This document shows, piece after piece, positions 15,711 to 22,700 of a DNA stretch of 35,058 bases; the first letter of the stretch is position 1, and each line of letters opens with the position of its first letter. This DNA comes from Metabacillus fastidiosus NBRC 101226. Lineage in GTDB: Bacteria; Bacillota; Bacilli; Bacillales; Bacillaceae. The stretch lies in assembly GCF_001591625.1 (NCBI RefSeq), contig NZ_BCVG01000031.1, forward strand, positions 1 through 35,058, written 5' to 3'. The position numbers and the translations under genes were made by a program. Below the pieces are notes generated by a model that did no database searches, was not told the DNA's origin, and saw only the letters and a program-made list of their open reading frames with translations.

Positions 15711-16310
15711 ATGGCTGATAAGAAACAGCAGACACGTCAATCAATCGGAAGACCGAGGAGCGAAGCGGCGAAAACAGCGATTATTAATGCCACTATTGAC
15801 TTGCTCAATGAGTATGAATATGCAACTTTATCGATCGAAGCAATTGCTGCCCATGCCGGTGTGGGAAAAGCGACTATTTACCGTTGGTGGGGCAATAAAG
15901 CATTATTAATACTTGATGCATTTTTAATATCTACAAAAGAACAAATTGAGCTTCTGGAGAAGGAAAATATTTATGAAAGTTTCCGACAGCAGCTGCAAAA
16001 CCTTGCTGCTGTCTTTAACACACCAATCGGAAGAACTGTTACAGCAATTATCGCGGAAAGCGGAGCAGATTCTGAACTGGCAAAAACATTCCATGAATCC
16101 TATCTTTATCCTCGCCGGGAAGAAGCGAAAAAGGTGCTCAAGCATGGGATTTCTGTGGGAGAGCTAAGCCCTTCCATTGATTTGGACGTAGCACTGGATT
16201 TACTATACGGTCCTATTTATTTAAGGATACTTATCTTTAAAACAGAATTGGATGAAGTATTTATTAATGATTTAGTCGATCATGTTATGAAAGGAATTCG
16301 TACTGTCTAA
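15711..16310 (+). CDS. TetR/AcrR-family transcriptional regulator
   Basis: A 199-residue repressor. Residues about 13-60 form the TetR DNA-binding domain (GRPRSEAAKTAIINA, then the helix-turn-helix IEAIAAHAGVGKATIYRWW). The C-terminal part is an all-helical ligand and dimer domain (LDVALDLLYGPIYLRILIF fits the TetR_C group that includes AcrR-like members). It is co-transcribed with the NCS2 permease. The palindrome at 14251-14282 is the obvious operator. The ribosome site is GCGAGGGA before the ATG. The effector could be the permease substrate. Confidence 0.9.
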   Translation: MADKKQQTRQSIGRPRSEAAKTAIINATIDLLNEYEYATLSIEAIAAHAGVGKATIYRWWGNKALLILDAFLISTKEQIELLEKENIYESFRQQLQNLAAVFNTPIGRTVTAIIAESGADSELAKTFHESYLYPRREEAKKVLKHGISVGELSPSIDLDVALDLLYGPIYLRILIFKTELDEVFINDLVDHVMKGIRTV

Positions 16311-16355
16311 TATGCCTGTAGCCCGCTTTTGCTCTTTTCTGCTTACAATCCAATA

Positions 16356-16532
16356 ATGGAAAGACTGTGTCCAATGGATAAAAAAGGTTTATTTTTAGAA
16401 GCAAAAGTGTTATATAAAAATGAGCTCTACAGTATCATTCATATTTACGAGTCGGGTTATATTGAAATTAGCAAGGAAGCATTTTTTCAAGTCGAATTAG
16501 TTCACCGTTCTGAAATAACACAAATATATTAA
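16356..16532 (+). CDS. Small hypothetical protein
   Basis: About 58 residues if the ATG at 16356 is used, 52 if the ATG at 16374; neither has a strong ribosome site. The conserved-looking core is KGLFLEAKVLYKNELYSIIH followed by a YESGYIEISK segment, a beta-rich pattern with no known motif. It starts soon after tetR and ends in a very strong terminator, so it is probably the last gene of the permease-tetR transcript. I do not recognise the family. Confidence 0.5.
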   Translation: MERLCPMDKKGLFLEAKVLYKNELYSIIHIYESGYIEISKEAFFQVELVHRSEITQIY

Positions 16533-16563
16533 GAGGCCATTTCAAAATGGCCTCTTAATATAT
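16524..16563. terminator. Bidirectional terminator between convergent genes
   Basis: A perfect 18-bp stem (ATATATTAAGAGGCCATT and its complement) with a 4-base loop TCAA. It overlaps the stop codon of the small ORF and lies five bases from the stop of the DJ-1/PfpI gene, so it can serve both. Confidence 0.85.
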
Positions 16564-16568
16564 ACTCC

Positions 16569-17126
16569 TTAACTCCTCTCAATTAAATTGATAAACTCCC
16601 TCATAAATCCGGGCAGATCAGGCCATGCATGACCGGAGACGAGATTTCCCTCTGTATGTAATGTTTCAAAAATATATGTCGCTCCAAATGCTGTTACATC
16701 CGGTTTACATGCGATATATGCTGTCAGTTCTCTCCCCTTCATCAAATCAGGTATTGTCGACAATACTTGTGCCGCATGACAAATGGCTCCAACAGGCTTA
16801 TTCTCTTCAAAGAAATGACGAATAATGTTAGGAAGCGGCTCAGTTAAACGGATATATTCAGGTGCTCGTCCGCCCGGGATAATAAGTCCATCATACTCCT
16901 GAGGATTTACATCAGCGAAAGCAAGATGAGAATCAAGACCATATGCCGGTTTTTCTACATATGTTTCTGTACCTTCGATAAAATCATGGCTTACAGTATG
17001 CAGCTTCTTAACAGATGGGGAAGCAATTGTGACATCATATCCTTCTTCCAGACAACGGTAATACGGATAAAAAATTTCAAGTGCCTCTACTGCATCCCCG
17101 GTAACGATTAAAACTTTTTTGCTCAT
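16569..17126 (-). CDS. DJ-1/PfpI-family protein
   Basis: A 185-residue protein of the glutamine-amidotransferase-like DJ-1/PfpI fold. The nucleophile elbow is GAICHAAQ at about 113-120, with the Cys followed by His. An acidic residue in VEALE near the N-terminus and the GLIIPGGRAPEYIR loop complete the usual site. Members act as glyoxalases/deglycases, chaperones or intracellular proteases in stress; YhbO/PfpI-type roles are the best fit. Which activity applies cannot be told. The ATG has GGAGG eight bases upstream. It is a single-gene unit. Confidence 0.88.
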   Translation of the reverse strand: MSKKVLIVTGDAVEALEIFYPYYRCLEEGYDVTIASPSVKKLHTVSHDFIEGTETYVEKPAYGLDSHLAFADVNPQEYDGLIIPGGRAPEYIRLTEPLPNIIRHFFEENKPVGAICHAAQVLSTIPDLMKGRELTAYIACKPDVTAFGATYIFETLHTEGNLVSGHAWPDLPGFMREFINLIERS

Positions 17127-17367
17127 TATATAACCTCCATCTAAAAATAATTACTTCATTCTGCTTGTACTAAAACAACGTTACTATTCTATGTATATAC
17201 CCTCTAAAAAAGTAGTATCTTCTTCTATTTTTTAATTCTTATAGAATTCTTTTCCTTTTCTCATCAAATTTTAATGTTTAGTCCGTATGATGAAAGAGAA
17301 AGATCATTAAGACCAGATAGGAGTGCTTCACAAAACTTATTAATTAATTTTTCAGGAGGTTTTTTAT
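17127..17367. other. Gene-free divergent intergenic region
   Basis: This AT-rich stretch separates the start of the DJ-1/PfpI gene (minus) from the YheE-like gene (plus). It must hold both promoters. I see no clear consensus promoter, hairpin or small ORF that I would stand behind. Confidence 0.5.
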
Positions 17368-17583
17368 ATGGGGAAGAATTTTAAAGTAAAAACATTATTT
17401 GAAGGTCAATTTCATGAACGTTACCAATTTTCATTAGATATGAAAGGAAATAATTACGGCGGTATTTTCAATGATGGGGAAATTCAGTGGTTTTACCCTC
17501 AGCCTAATATGAAACTTGAGGATATTCATGTCGAAGAGCTGGAATCAAAAGTTCACAGTTTAATGACAACTCATTTAGGATAA
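17368..17583 (+). CDS. Small YheE-like (DUF5342) protein
   Basis: A 71-residue protein. The pattern KVKTLFEGQFHERYQFSL, then GGIFNDGEIQWFYP, then EELESKVHSLMTTHL resembles B. subtilis YheE as I remember it. Its function is unknown. The start is strong: AGGAGG lies eight bases before the ATG. It stands alone between a gene-free region and a 20-bp-stem terminator. The family assignment is from memory. Confidence 0.7.
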   Translation: MGKNFKVKTLFEGQFHERYQFSLDMKGNNYGGIFNDGEIQWFYPQPNMKLEDIHVEELESKVHSLMTTHLG

Positions 17584-17584
17584 G

Positions 17585-17635
17585 AAAAAACCTTCAGTTA
17601 TTTATACAACGTTCTATAAATAACTGAAGGTTTTT
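17585..17635. terminator. Strong bidirectional terminator
   Basis: A stem of about 20 bp (AACCTTCAGTTATTTATA with its complement) and a loop of eight bases, with A-tract before and T-tract after. It serves the YheE-like gene and, from the other side, the channel-reductase operon that ends at 17640. Confidence 0.9.
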
Positions 17636-17639
17636 AGAG

Positions 17640-18260
17640 CTAGTATGCGATACCTATGCGCGATTTTATATATTGGGTGTCATTAATCTGATTATATGTA
17701 AATTCCGCTGTATCCGGTACAGATATCGACGCTCCATCTTCAGGAAGGAAATCGCGTTCCACACGGTACTTACCTGTATACTCCCCGTCCGGCAAATATG
17801 TAGGGCAGACAATCGTCCAATCAAGGTCTGATGCTTCTAAAAGCTCATACACTTTATGATGTTCTTCTGCAGCGAAAGTTAATTTGCGTTTTGACTCGCT
17901 TGACTGATAGCGCAGTACATCCGGCTCGGTCCTACTTTGCAGTATACCAGCTGTGCCGACCGTTATGATTCTCTTTATCTTTTCTTTTTTCATTTCTCCT
18001 ATAATAAGCGGCACACTCTCTGATAAAGTAGTAGTTTTATCTGTACTTAATGCGCTAATAACAGCATCTTTATTTTTCATTGCATGCTGAATATCCTCTT
18101 TATTTAATACATTACCTTCAATCACAGTAAGATTTTCATCATGCATTTGAAGTTTACCCGGGTTGCGAACTAACACAGTCACATAGTGACCGTCTTTAAG
18201 AGCAAGTTCTACTATTTTACTGCCGACACGGCCAGTTGCACCTAACACTAATATATTCAT
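17640..18260 (-). CDS. NAD(P)H-binding reductase, atypical SDR (NmrA-like)
   Basis: About 206 residues from the ATG at 18260. It begins MNILVLGATGRVGSKIVELA, a Rossmann GATGxxG nucleotide site, and ends in the atypical SDR pattern (DWTIVCPTYLPDGEYTGKYR). The reading frame stays open 40 codons further upstream, but AAAGGGGA just before 18260 makes this the true start. Such proteins are flavin reductase- or NmrA-like redox sensors or small-molecule reductases. It is the third gene of a minus-strand operon with the K+ channel and the microprotein. The gap to the microprotein is 58 bp. The substrate is unknown. Confidence 0.85.
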   Translation of the reverse strand: MNILVLGATGRVGSKIVELALKDGHYVTVLVRNPGKLQMHDENLTVIEGNVLNKEDIQHAMKNKDAVISALSTDKTTTLSESVPLIIGEMKKEKIKRIITVGTAGILQSRTEPDVLRYQSSESKRKLTFAAEEHHKVYELLEASDLDWTIVCPTYLPDGEYTGKYRVERDFLPEDGASISVPDTAEFTYNQINDTQYIKSRIGIAY

Positions 18261-18318
18261 AAAAATCCCCTTTCCATTAAGTACAGCTTCTCCCTTAAAA
18301 ACTGTTTTATTTATTATC

Positions 18319-18420
18319 TCAAGACTTCCCTGTTCCTTTACATTTCGGACAGATAATTTCCATTGGAATCGGCAAAACAATTCTTACTCTTCCCGTTCCT
18401 TTACATTTATCACATACCAT
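18319..18420 (-). CDS. 33-residue CxxCxGxG zinc-finger-like microprotein
   Basis: A short ORF reads MVCDKCKGTGRVR, then a hydrophobic-proline linker (IVLPIPMEI), then ICPKCKGTGKS and TGA. It thus has two CxxCxGTG motifs, the unit that binds zinc in the DnaJ cysteine-rich domain. Four cysteines would bind one zinc. Its ATG lies one base after the stop of the K+ channel gene, and GGGAGA inside the channel's last codons is its ribosome site, so translation is coupled. The repeated motif and tight spacing make it a real gene. B. subtilis YuiA is a small protein of similar type, from memory. Its role is unknown; a metal or redox link to the channel is speculation. Confidence 0.85.
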   Translation of the reverse strand: MVCDKCKGTGRVRIVLPIPMEIICPKCKGTGKS

Positions 18421-18421
18421 A

Positions 18422-19195
18422 TTACGCTTCTCCCTCTTCCTTGCTTTTTTTGTAAAGAACTCGAATGGATGCCAATAGATGCTCTAATTCTTCCTCATTA
18501 AGAGTGTCTATCTTCCCAAGCTGGCTATTAATATACATATTTAAATCTGCATTTGGATCAAGTTTTTCTTCCTTCGGCTTTCCTGCATTATGTAAATCAG
18601 CAAAGTAAATTGCCATACTTCCTGTAATCGAACCAATTAAGCCGATGCCGACTAACATAAGGATTCCTGCAATAATTCTTCCTCCTTCTGTAACAGGAGA
18701 AATATCCCCATAACCGACAGTCGTTACAGTAACGATAGACCACCAGATCGAATCGGAAAAACTGTTAATACTCGGATTAGAGCCTTTTTCGAGTACATAA
18801 ACACTGATAGAGCCCCAAGCCATTACTAGTACTGTAAATGCAACAACATAAGAAAGCCCTCCAGAATTAAAAATCCCCCTTATCGTCTTTGAGAATTTCA
18901 TAATCCGAATGAGACGAATTAAGCGCATTAAGCGGGCAATTTTAAAGAAGGCGTCAAATGGAATAAGTGCAATTAAATCAAATATATTTTTCTTCACAAA
19001 CACCCATTTTTTCGGTGCAAGGTAAAGCCTTACAATATACTCAATGAAAAAATATACGATCAAGCTGTAATCAAGCCATTTAATCTCTTGTCTTGATAAC
19101 ACTTCACTTCCTGAATAACCTACTATAATAACAGTTAAATATAATAAGATTAAAAAGAAAATAAACACTTCATAAATAATGTTCAGCCTGCTCAT
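18422..19195 (-). CDS. Voltage-sensor-type potassium channel / ion transporter
   Basis: A six-span channel subunit of about 257 residues. The S4 helix carries regularly spaced arginines (RLMRLIRLIRIMKFSK at about 88-103), the pore has the K+ filter TTVGYGD (about 158-164), and a pore-lining S6 follows (GILMLVGIGLIGSITGSMA). The cytoplasmic tail is acidic and short (about 45 residues) with no RCK/TrkA-N domain. The start is set at 19195, where AGGGGAGG lies six bases before the ATG; the ORF opens 13 codons earlier without a ribosome site. It heads a three-gene operon with the CxxCxGxG microprotein and the SDR reductase. It should form a tetramer in the plasma membrane. Confidence 0.9.
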   Translation of the reverse strand: MSRLNIIYEVFIFFLILLYLTVIIVGYSGSEVLSRQEIKWLDYSLIVYFFIEYIVRLYLAPKKWVFVKKNIFDLIALIPFDAFFKIARLMRLIRLIRIMKFSKTIRGIFNSGGLSYVVAFTVLVMAWGSISVYVLEKGSNPSINSFSDSIWWSIVTVTTVGYGDISPVTEGGRIIAGILMLVGIGLIGSITGSMAIYFADLHNAGKPKEEKLDPNADLNMYINSQLGKIDTLNEEELEHLLASIRVLYKKSKEEGEA

Positions 19196-19285
19196 CCAAT
19201 TCCTCCCCTGCAAAAAAATCATATTAACGATCATAACATTAAGTGAATTTAGTTGTATATTCGTTTGTTTTTTTAGAAAAAGAAA

Positions 19286-19316
19286 AGAACCTGTTTTACT
19301 GACTCAAACAGGTTCT
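19286..19316 (-). terminator. Terminator downstream of the 19.3-kb hypothetical gene
   Basis: An 11-bp stem AGAACCTGTTT / AAACAGGTTCT with a 9-base loop is followed on the minus strand by TTTCTTTTTC. It separates the hypothetical gene from the channel operon. Confidence 0.8.
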
Positions 19317-19341
19317 ATCCAAAGTTAGTTTCTTAATTCCC

Positions 19342-19935
19342 TTAAAGTTTTTGAGCCGTATAACAAATCAAAACAACCGGTTCCTCATTCGTACCAGGCT
19401 TAAAATAAGATGTCCCCCAAGTAACTTTTCCTATAATTAAATCCTTAAATTTTGGCAGTATCTTCGGAAAACTAAGGTTAGGAAATCTGGAATCTTTCAT
19501 TCTGAAACTGTCATATAGATTAAGCAAACTTATACTGTCCAAATTATTTTTTGAGAAAAAGAAGATCGTATTCCATATAAGTTCTATCTCTGTTGCATCT
19601 ATGAATTCTCTTTGATATATATGCTCATTACCAGCCAATGGTACCCAATGCTCCTTAGCTTTTCCTCTTTCAAAAAGAATTTTTTGAACAGCGGTCATTT
19701 CTGCAACATCATCTGTACAATCATCGATACAATAAATTTGATAATCATTCTCAAACAACCAATAAATAAAAGAAGGAATTATAATTTGATTTCCTTGGCT
19801 GGCTTCAACAATATATCTGTTGATCGATGACAGCTGTATTTTAATTAAAGGTTCCTCAGAATCAACAAATTCTCCATTTTCATCAAACCAGATAAATTCC
19901 TCAACTGCCGCTGATTCATGTTTTTCAAGAAACAT
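19342..19935 (-). CDS. Hypothetical protein, soluble, no known domain
   Basis: A 197-residue acidic, soluble protein with no signal peptide or membrane span. It has many aromatic residues (FIYWLFENDYQIY, IELIWNTIFFF) and an acidic CIDDCTDDVAE segment. I do not recognise the family. Its size and its place beside decayed genes and another orphan gene (22199-22693) would fit an immunity-type or strain-specific protein, but no toxin partner is seen. The ATG has AAGGAGA upstream. A terminator follows. Confidence 0.7.
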   Translation of the reverse strand: MFLEKHESAAVEEFIWFDENGEFVDSEEPLIKIQLSSINRYIVEASQGNQIIIPSFIYWLFENDYQIYCIDDCTDDVAEMTAVQKILFERGKAKEHWVPLAGNEHIYQREFIDATEIELIWNTIFFFSKNNLDSISLLNLYDSFRMKDSRFPNLSFPKILPKFKDLIIGKVTWGTSYFKPGTNEEPVVLICYTAQKL

Positions 19936-19977
19936 TCAATCAATTTCTCCTTTTCTTCATTTAAATGTAATATTATC

Positions 19978-20020
19978 ATACTTCTCTTTATACTTTTTGC
20001 CATCCAGATCTATTAAATAA
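19978..20020 (+). repeat. Short direct repeat A, copy 1
   Basis: These 43 bases match 22116-22158 at 40 positions in the same orientation (core CTTCTCTTTAT, then GATCTATTAAATAA). The two copies bracket about 2.1 kb that holds a remnant gene, the quinone-reductase-like gene and the truncated CPCC gene. Read on the minus strand, both copies give YLIDL..KK.KEKY-like peptides, so they may be leftovers of a coding segment. Confidence 0.75.
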
Positions 20021-20025
20021 TATAT

Positions 20026-20058
20026 AGTTAACATTATTCACATTATCGGCAGTAAAAA
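20026..20058 (+). repeat. Short direct repeat B, copy 1
   Basis: These 33 bases match 20665-20697 at 29 positions (AGTTAACAT, then CATTATCGGCAGT). The copy directly follows repeat A copy 1. The interval 20059-20320 has no gene that I can support; it holds only a short GTG-led frame next to AGGAGG near 20140 on the minus strand, which ends inside this repeat. Confidence 0.65.
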
Positions 20059-20326
20059 CATCCATGAGTGACTGCTCTTAACCATAGATAAAAAGTTTTT
20101 TTCACAGCTAATAATTAATTCATACTTTATCACACCTCCTCTTACACAGACTCAAACTAGTAGCCTCCTAGCAGTTGATAAATTGAAGATTATTAAATAA
20201 AAATATATTTAAATAAAATAATATTTCTAACAAACTAGGGCTTTTTTACATGGCTTAAGTAAATATATATCTTAGATACTTATTGAACGAGCTTCCTTTA
20301 AAGATGCTTTAATAGAACAATAAAAA

Positions 20327-20370
20327 AAGCCTAATTTCCCAGTGTTAAATTGAGAAATTAGGCTTTTTCA
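20327..20370 (-). terminator. Terminator after the remnant gene
   Basis: A stem of about 14 bp (AAAAAGCCTAATTT / AAATTAGGCTTTTT) sits directly behind the stop codon of the minus-strand remnant gene. Its survival shows that the remnant once ended a transcription unit. Confidence 0.8.
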
Positions 20371-20655
20371 TAAATAGACATACTCTCCATCTATATTTTC
20401 CATCTTTGCTGTAATTTCATCAAATCTCCCAGCCCAAGTTGGACTATCTCTTTCTAGAGAAGGATAAAACCTGAAACGCCGACTAATTTTGTCTTGTATA
20501 AAAACAAAACCTTCATAACTATTATAATTTCTATAAAAAGATTGATCTATAAGGTGTACACAAGAATACTTATATTTGTTCGTTCAAAACTTGGTGGCCG
20601 TAACTGTACTTTATAAATTAATGCTGTTCCCTTAAATGTATCCTTGTTCAATTTA
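20368..20655 (-). pseudogene. Frameshifted and 5'-truncated gene remnant
   Basis: Two overlapping minus-strand frames read as one protein. The first gives DFYKLNKDTFKGTALIYKVQ...ERTNISILVYT; a shift near 20547 leads into HLIDQSFYRNYNSYEGFVFI...WAGRFDEITAKMENIDGEYV, then TGA. No start codon or ribosome site remains, and repeat B lies where the 5' end should be. The amino-acid make-up is protein-like throughout, which argues against chance. I do not recognise the family. Confidence 0.65.
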
Positions 20656-20664
20656 TAAAAGTCT

Positions 20665-20697
20665 AGTTAACATAGTTGACATTATCGGCAGTGAAAA
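20665..20697 (+). repeat. Short direct repeat B, copy 2
   Basis: This copy matches 20026-20058 at 29 of 33 positions and lies at the truncated 5' end of the remnant gene. The position suggests that recombination or slippage between repeats removed the rest of that gene. Confidence 0.6.
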
Positions 20698-20771
20698 AAG
20701 GTGTTATGTCTGTTTACATAATGGATCTTATAGGAACTGTCAAAAGAGAGATTTAGTAAAAATAATGCTCA

Positions 20772-21761
20772 CTAGCTTGTTAAAAACACTTTTCCTTTTC
20801 TTTCTTTAGAAAATTCGACAACATCAATAGCTTTCTTTACTTCTAACAAATCGTAATGAGAATCTGTCCCCATTAGTTTTAGTTGCTTATTATTTATTAA
20901 TGTAATTAAAAGATGAAACGTTTCTTGCCAGGTTTCTATCGATACTTTTTTATTCCAATGGCGTAAATGAAATATTTTAGGATTTACCTTTGCATTCTTT
21001 GTAATTTCTGTCCAGTTTACTTGTGTTTTTGATAAAAGGCCCATGCTTAGAAAGATACCATTAGGATGTACACAAAAAGCTAAGTCATTACCATTTGATC
21101 CCCCTATAGAATCAATAGCAGCATCGGCTCCAATCCCATTTGTTAATTCCATAACTGTTTCATATAATGGATTTTCAGATGTATTGATGACATAAGAAGC
21201 TCCAAATTTAAGTAACTCATTTGTATAGTTATTATTTCTAGTTATAGCGATTAATTGAAAACCTAATATTTTAGATAATTGAGCAAAAATATGACCGATA
21301 GAAGAACCACATGCATTTACTAATAAAACATTATTTGGTTTTAATCCTAACTCTTCCGTACAAATAACCCATGCTGTAATTGGATTTATATATATTTGAG
21401 AAGCAACAAAGTCATTAATAGAATTAGGGATAAGAACTGCAAATTCTCCTGAAGTTTTAACAAACTCTTGCCAAGTACCTTCACCACGTAAAGGCAAAAC
21501 ACGTTTACCAATAAAGGTTTGAGGTACTAAAGAACCTACATCTTCTACAATTCCAACTCCTTCATAGCCAGGAATATTAGGTAAAGAAATTCGATGAGAA
21601 TAGGATCCTCTAATTGGTATTAAGTCGGAGGGATTTATAGGCCGAGTTAGCATACGTACAAGGACTTCATTTTTCTTAGGTGGTTGAATGTTTTTATATT
21701 CAATTGTTAATACCTCTTGGGGATTTCCAAATTCATAGAATTTAATACATTTTGCATCCAA
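20772..21761 (-). CDS. Zinc-independent alcohol dehydrogenase / quinone oxidoreductase-like protein (MDR family)
   Basis: A 329-residue medium-chain dehydrogenase/reductase. The N-terminal GroES-like domain has RPINPSDLIPIRGSY and the IPGYEGVGIVEDVG segment. The Rossmann domain carries NACGSSIGHIFAQLSKILG at about 147-165, in place of the usual GxGxxG. The catalytic and structural zinc cysteines of true alcohol dehydrogenases are missing, which puts it with quinone reductases and 2-enoyl thioester (MECR/ETR1) reductases. NADPH is the likely cofactor. The start is a TTG with AAAGGAG ten bases upstream. The truncated CPCC gene lies 35 bp upstream on the same strand. The AT-rich codon use fits the accessory patch. 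Confidence 0.85.
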   Translation of the reverse strand: MDAKCIKFYEFGNPQEVLTIEYKNIQPPKKNEVLVRMLTRPINPSDLIPIRGSYSHRISLPNIPGYEGVGIVEDVGSLVPQTFIGKRVLPLRGEGTWQEFVKTSGEFAVLIPNSINDFVASQIYINPITAWVICTEELGLKPNNVLLVNACGSSIGHIFAQLSKILGFQLIAITRNNNYTNELLKFGASYVINTSENPLYETVMELTNGIGADAAIDSIGGSNGNDLAFCVHPNGIFLSMGLLSKTQVNWTEITKNAKVNPKIFHLRHWNKKVSIETWQETFHLLITLINNKQLKLMGTDSHYDLLEVKKAIDVVEFSKERKGKVFLTS

Positions 21762-21796
21762 AATAATAAGTCTCCTTTAATAATATTTCAGTTTCT

Positions 21797-21967
21797 TTAA
21801 CTTTCTAATGAAACTTCATTTGCCCCACCTTCAAAATCTGGGTTATAAAATTGAACCCCCTCATCTTCCCAAGCACAAATTTCACATATGTAGTAAGTAC
21901 CTGCTGGTTCTTCATTTAATGTTTTATATCCACAATAAGGACAAGTATATTTCATACAATCATTCAC
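21797..21967 (-). CDS. CPCC-type cysteine-rich protein, truncated at the C-terminus
   Basis: A 56-residue ORF from a GTG start with AAGGA upstream. It reads CPYCGYKTLNEEPAGTYYIC, then EICAWEDEGVQFYNPDFEGG and ANEVSLES. This is the Cys_rich_CPCC domain (two CxxC pairs, WEDxGVQ, DPDxxGGAN), known in many bacterial small proteins. Full-length members continue with an EARxNF-type helix; here a stop falls directly after EVSLES, and the other frames do not restore it. The gene overlaps the preceding small membrane ORF by four bases. It was missed by length-based gene calling. It could be a functional short form or a decaying gene. Confidence 0.75.
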   Translation of the reverse strand: MNDCMKYTCPYCGYKTLNEEPAGTYYICEICAWEDEGVQFYNPDFEGGANEVSLES

Positions 21968-22095
21968 TTTTTAATATCCTTTCTCTTCCTCTTTTTTGCT
22001 AAAGATTCTAGCCCTCCTATCCAGGATGATAGAAGTAGAATGGTTCCTCCAGCACCTGCACATATTATAGATCTTATAGTCCCTTCTACAAACAA
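21964..22095 (-). CDS. Possible small membrane protein or remnant
   Basis: An open frame ends in LESLAKKRKRKDIKK and TGA, overlapping the GTG of the CPCC gene by four bases. From a TTG at 22095 it would give 43 residues with one hydrophobic segment (IICAGAGGTILLLSSWIGG) and a basic tail, a plausible single-span protein. No ribosome site lies before the TTG. The frame closes shortly upstream, at repeat A copy 2, so it may be the 3' end of a longer lost gene. Confidence 0.4.
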   Translation of the reverse strand: MFVEGTIRSIICAGAGGTILLLSSWIGGLESLAKKRKRKDIKK

Positions 22096-22115
22096 GTCTG
22101 TAATATATCCATATT

Positions 22116-22158
22116 ATACTTCTCTTTATTCTTTTTGCGATGCAGATCTATTAAATAA
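22116..22158 (+). repeat. Short direct repeat A, copy 2
   Basis: This copy matches 19978-20020 at 40 of 43 bases, same orientation. It marks the border between the minus-strand CPCC/reductase genes and the plus-strand orphan gene. Confidence 0.75.
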
Positions 22159-22198
22159 CATGTATAATTTTCTTAAAATGGAATATGGAGTGAATACA

Positions 22199-22693
22199 TT
22201 GTTTACGATAGAGTCCTATACTAATTTATTAAAAGAAGGTCTTCAGCAGCATTCAGATCAATTAATTGCAAACATAAAAGAAACAACTAAGCTTAATTAC
22301 TATGACAAGATAGACTTATTAGATTTCACTGCATTTGTGCAGTCATACGCACTTTCCATCACTATGTTCTCTATGGATAGAGGAGCATCTGAAGTTTTTT
22401 ATCTAGGGGAGGACAGCAGTATTTTTGGAGGAAGCTATGACTTATTGGACGAGATAGAATACTATGATATACCTGATGAAAAAGAAGATGAGTTTTGGGA
22501 GTTTTATGATCAAAATGATGAAGTTTTGTCTAACATTGAAACGAAAGCTATCGTGGAATGGTTTGCTGACTGCTGGAATAAGGCAGACGGCAAAATCGTG
22601 AAATTACCTGTCTATTTCAGTTTTCACGATTATGATGATTGTTTTGATCTTCATAAAAATGAATGGATTTCTGACGGGGATAAATGGTTTTAA
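22199..22693 (+). CDS. Hypothetical acidic protein, no known domain
   Basis: About 164 residues from a TTG at 22199, with GGAG eight bases upstream. The frame is open further up (to 22040), but that part runs through repeat A and lacks a ribosome site. The protein is strongly acidic and aromatic, with EYYDIPDEKEDEFWEFYDQN near the middle and a C-terminal PVYFSFHDYDDCFDLHKNEW block. There is no signal peptide or span. Small acidic proteins of this look are common among toxin-immunity and phage-related families, but I cannot name one. It converges on the YkvA-like gene across a terminator. Confidence 0.65.
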   Translation: MFTIESYTNLLKEGLQQHSDQLIANIKETTKLNYYDKIDLLDFTAFVQSYALSITMFSMDRGASEVFYLGEDSSIFGGSYDLLDEIEYYDIPDEKEDEFWEFYDQNDEVLSNIETKAIVEWFADCWNKADGKIVKLPVYFSFHDYDDCFDLHKNEWISDGDKWF

Positions 22694-22700
22694 TCATATT

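Noticed and set aside
18261-18380. Forty extra N-terminal residues for the NAD(P)-binding reductase
   Set aside because: They run antisense-free through the gap and into the microprotein gene in another frame, and the ribosome site AAAGGGGA lies directly before the ATG at 18260.
20080-20150. GTG-led 31-residue frame next to AGGAGG on the minus strand
   Set aside because: The GTG lies too close to AGGAGG for normal initiation, and the frame ends in repeat B without any recognisable motif.
21808-22002. Plus-strand frame opposite the CPCC gene
   Set aside because: The minus strand of the same stretch encodes a clear CPCC domain with a ribosome site; the plus frame has none.
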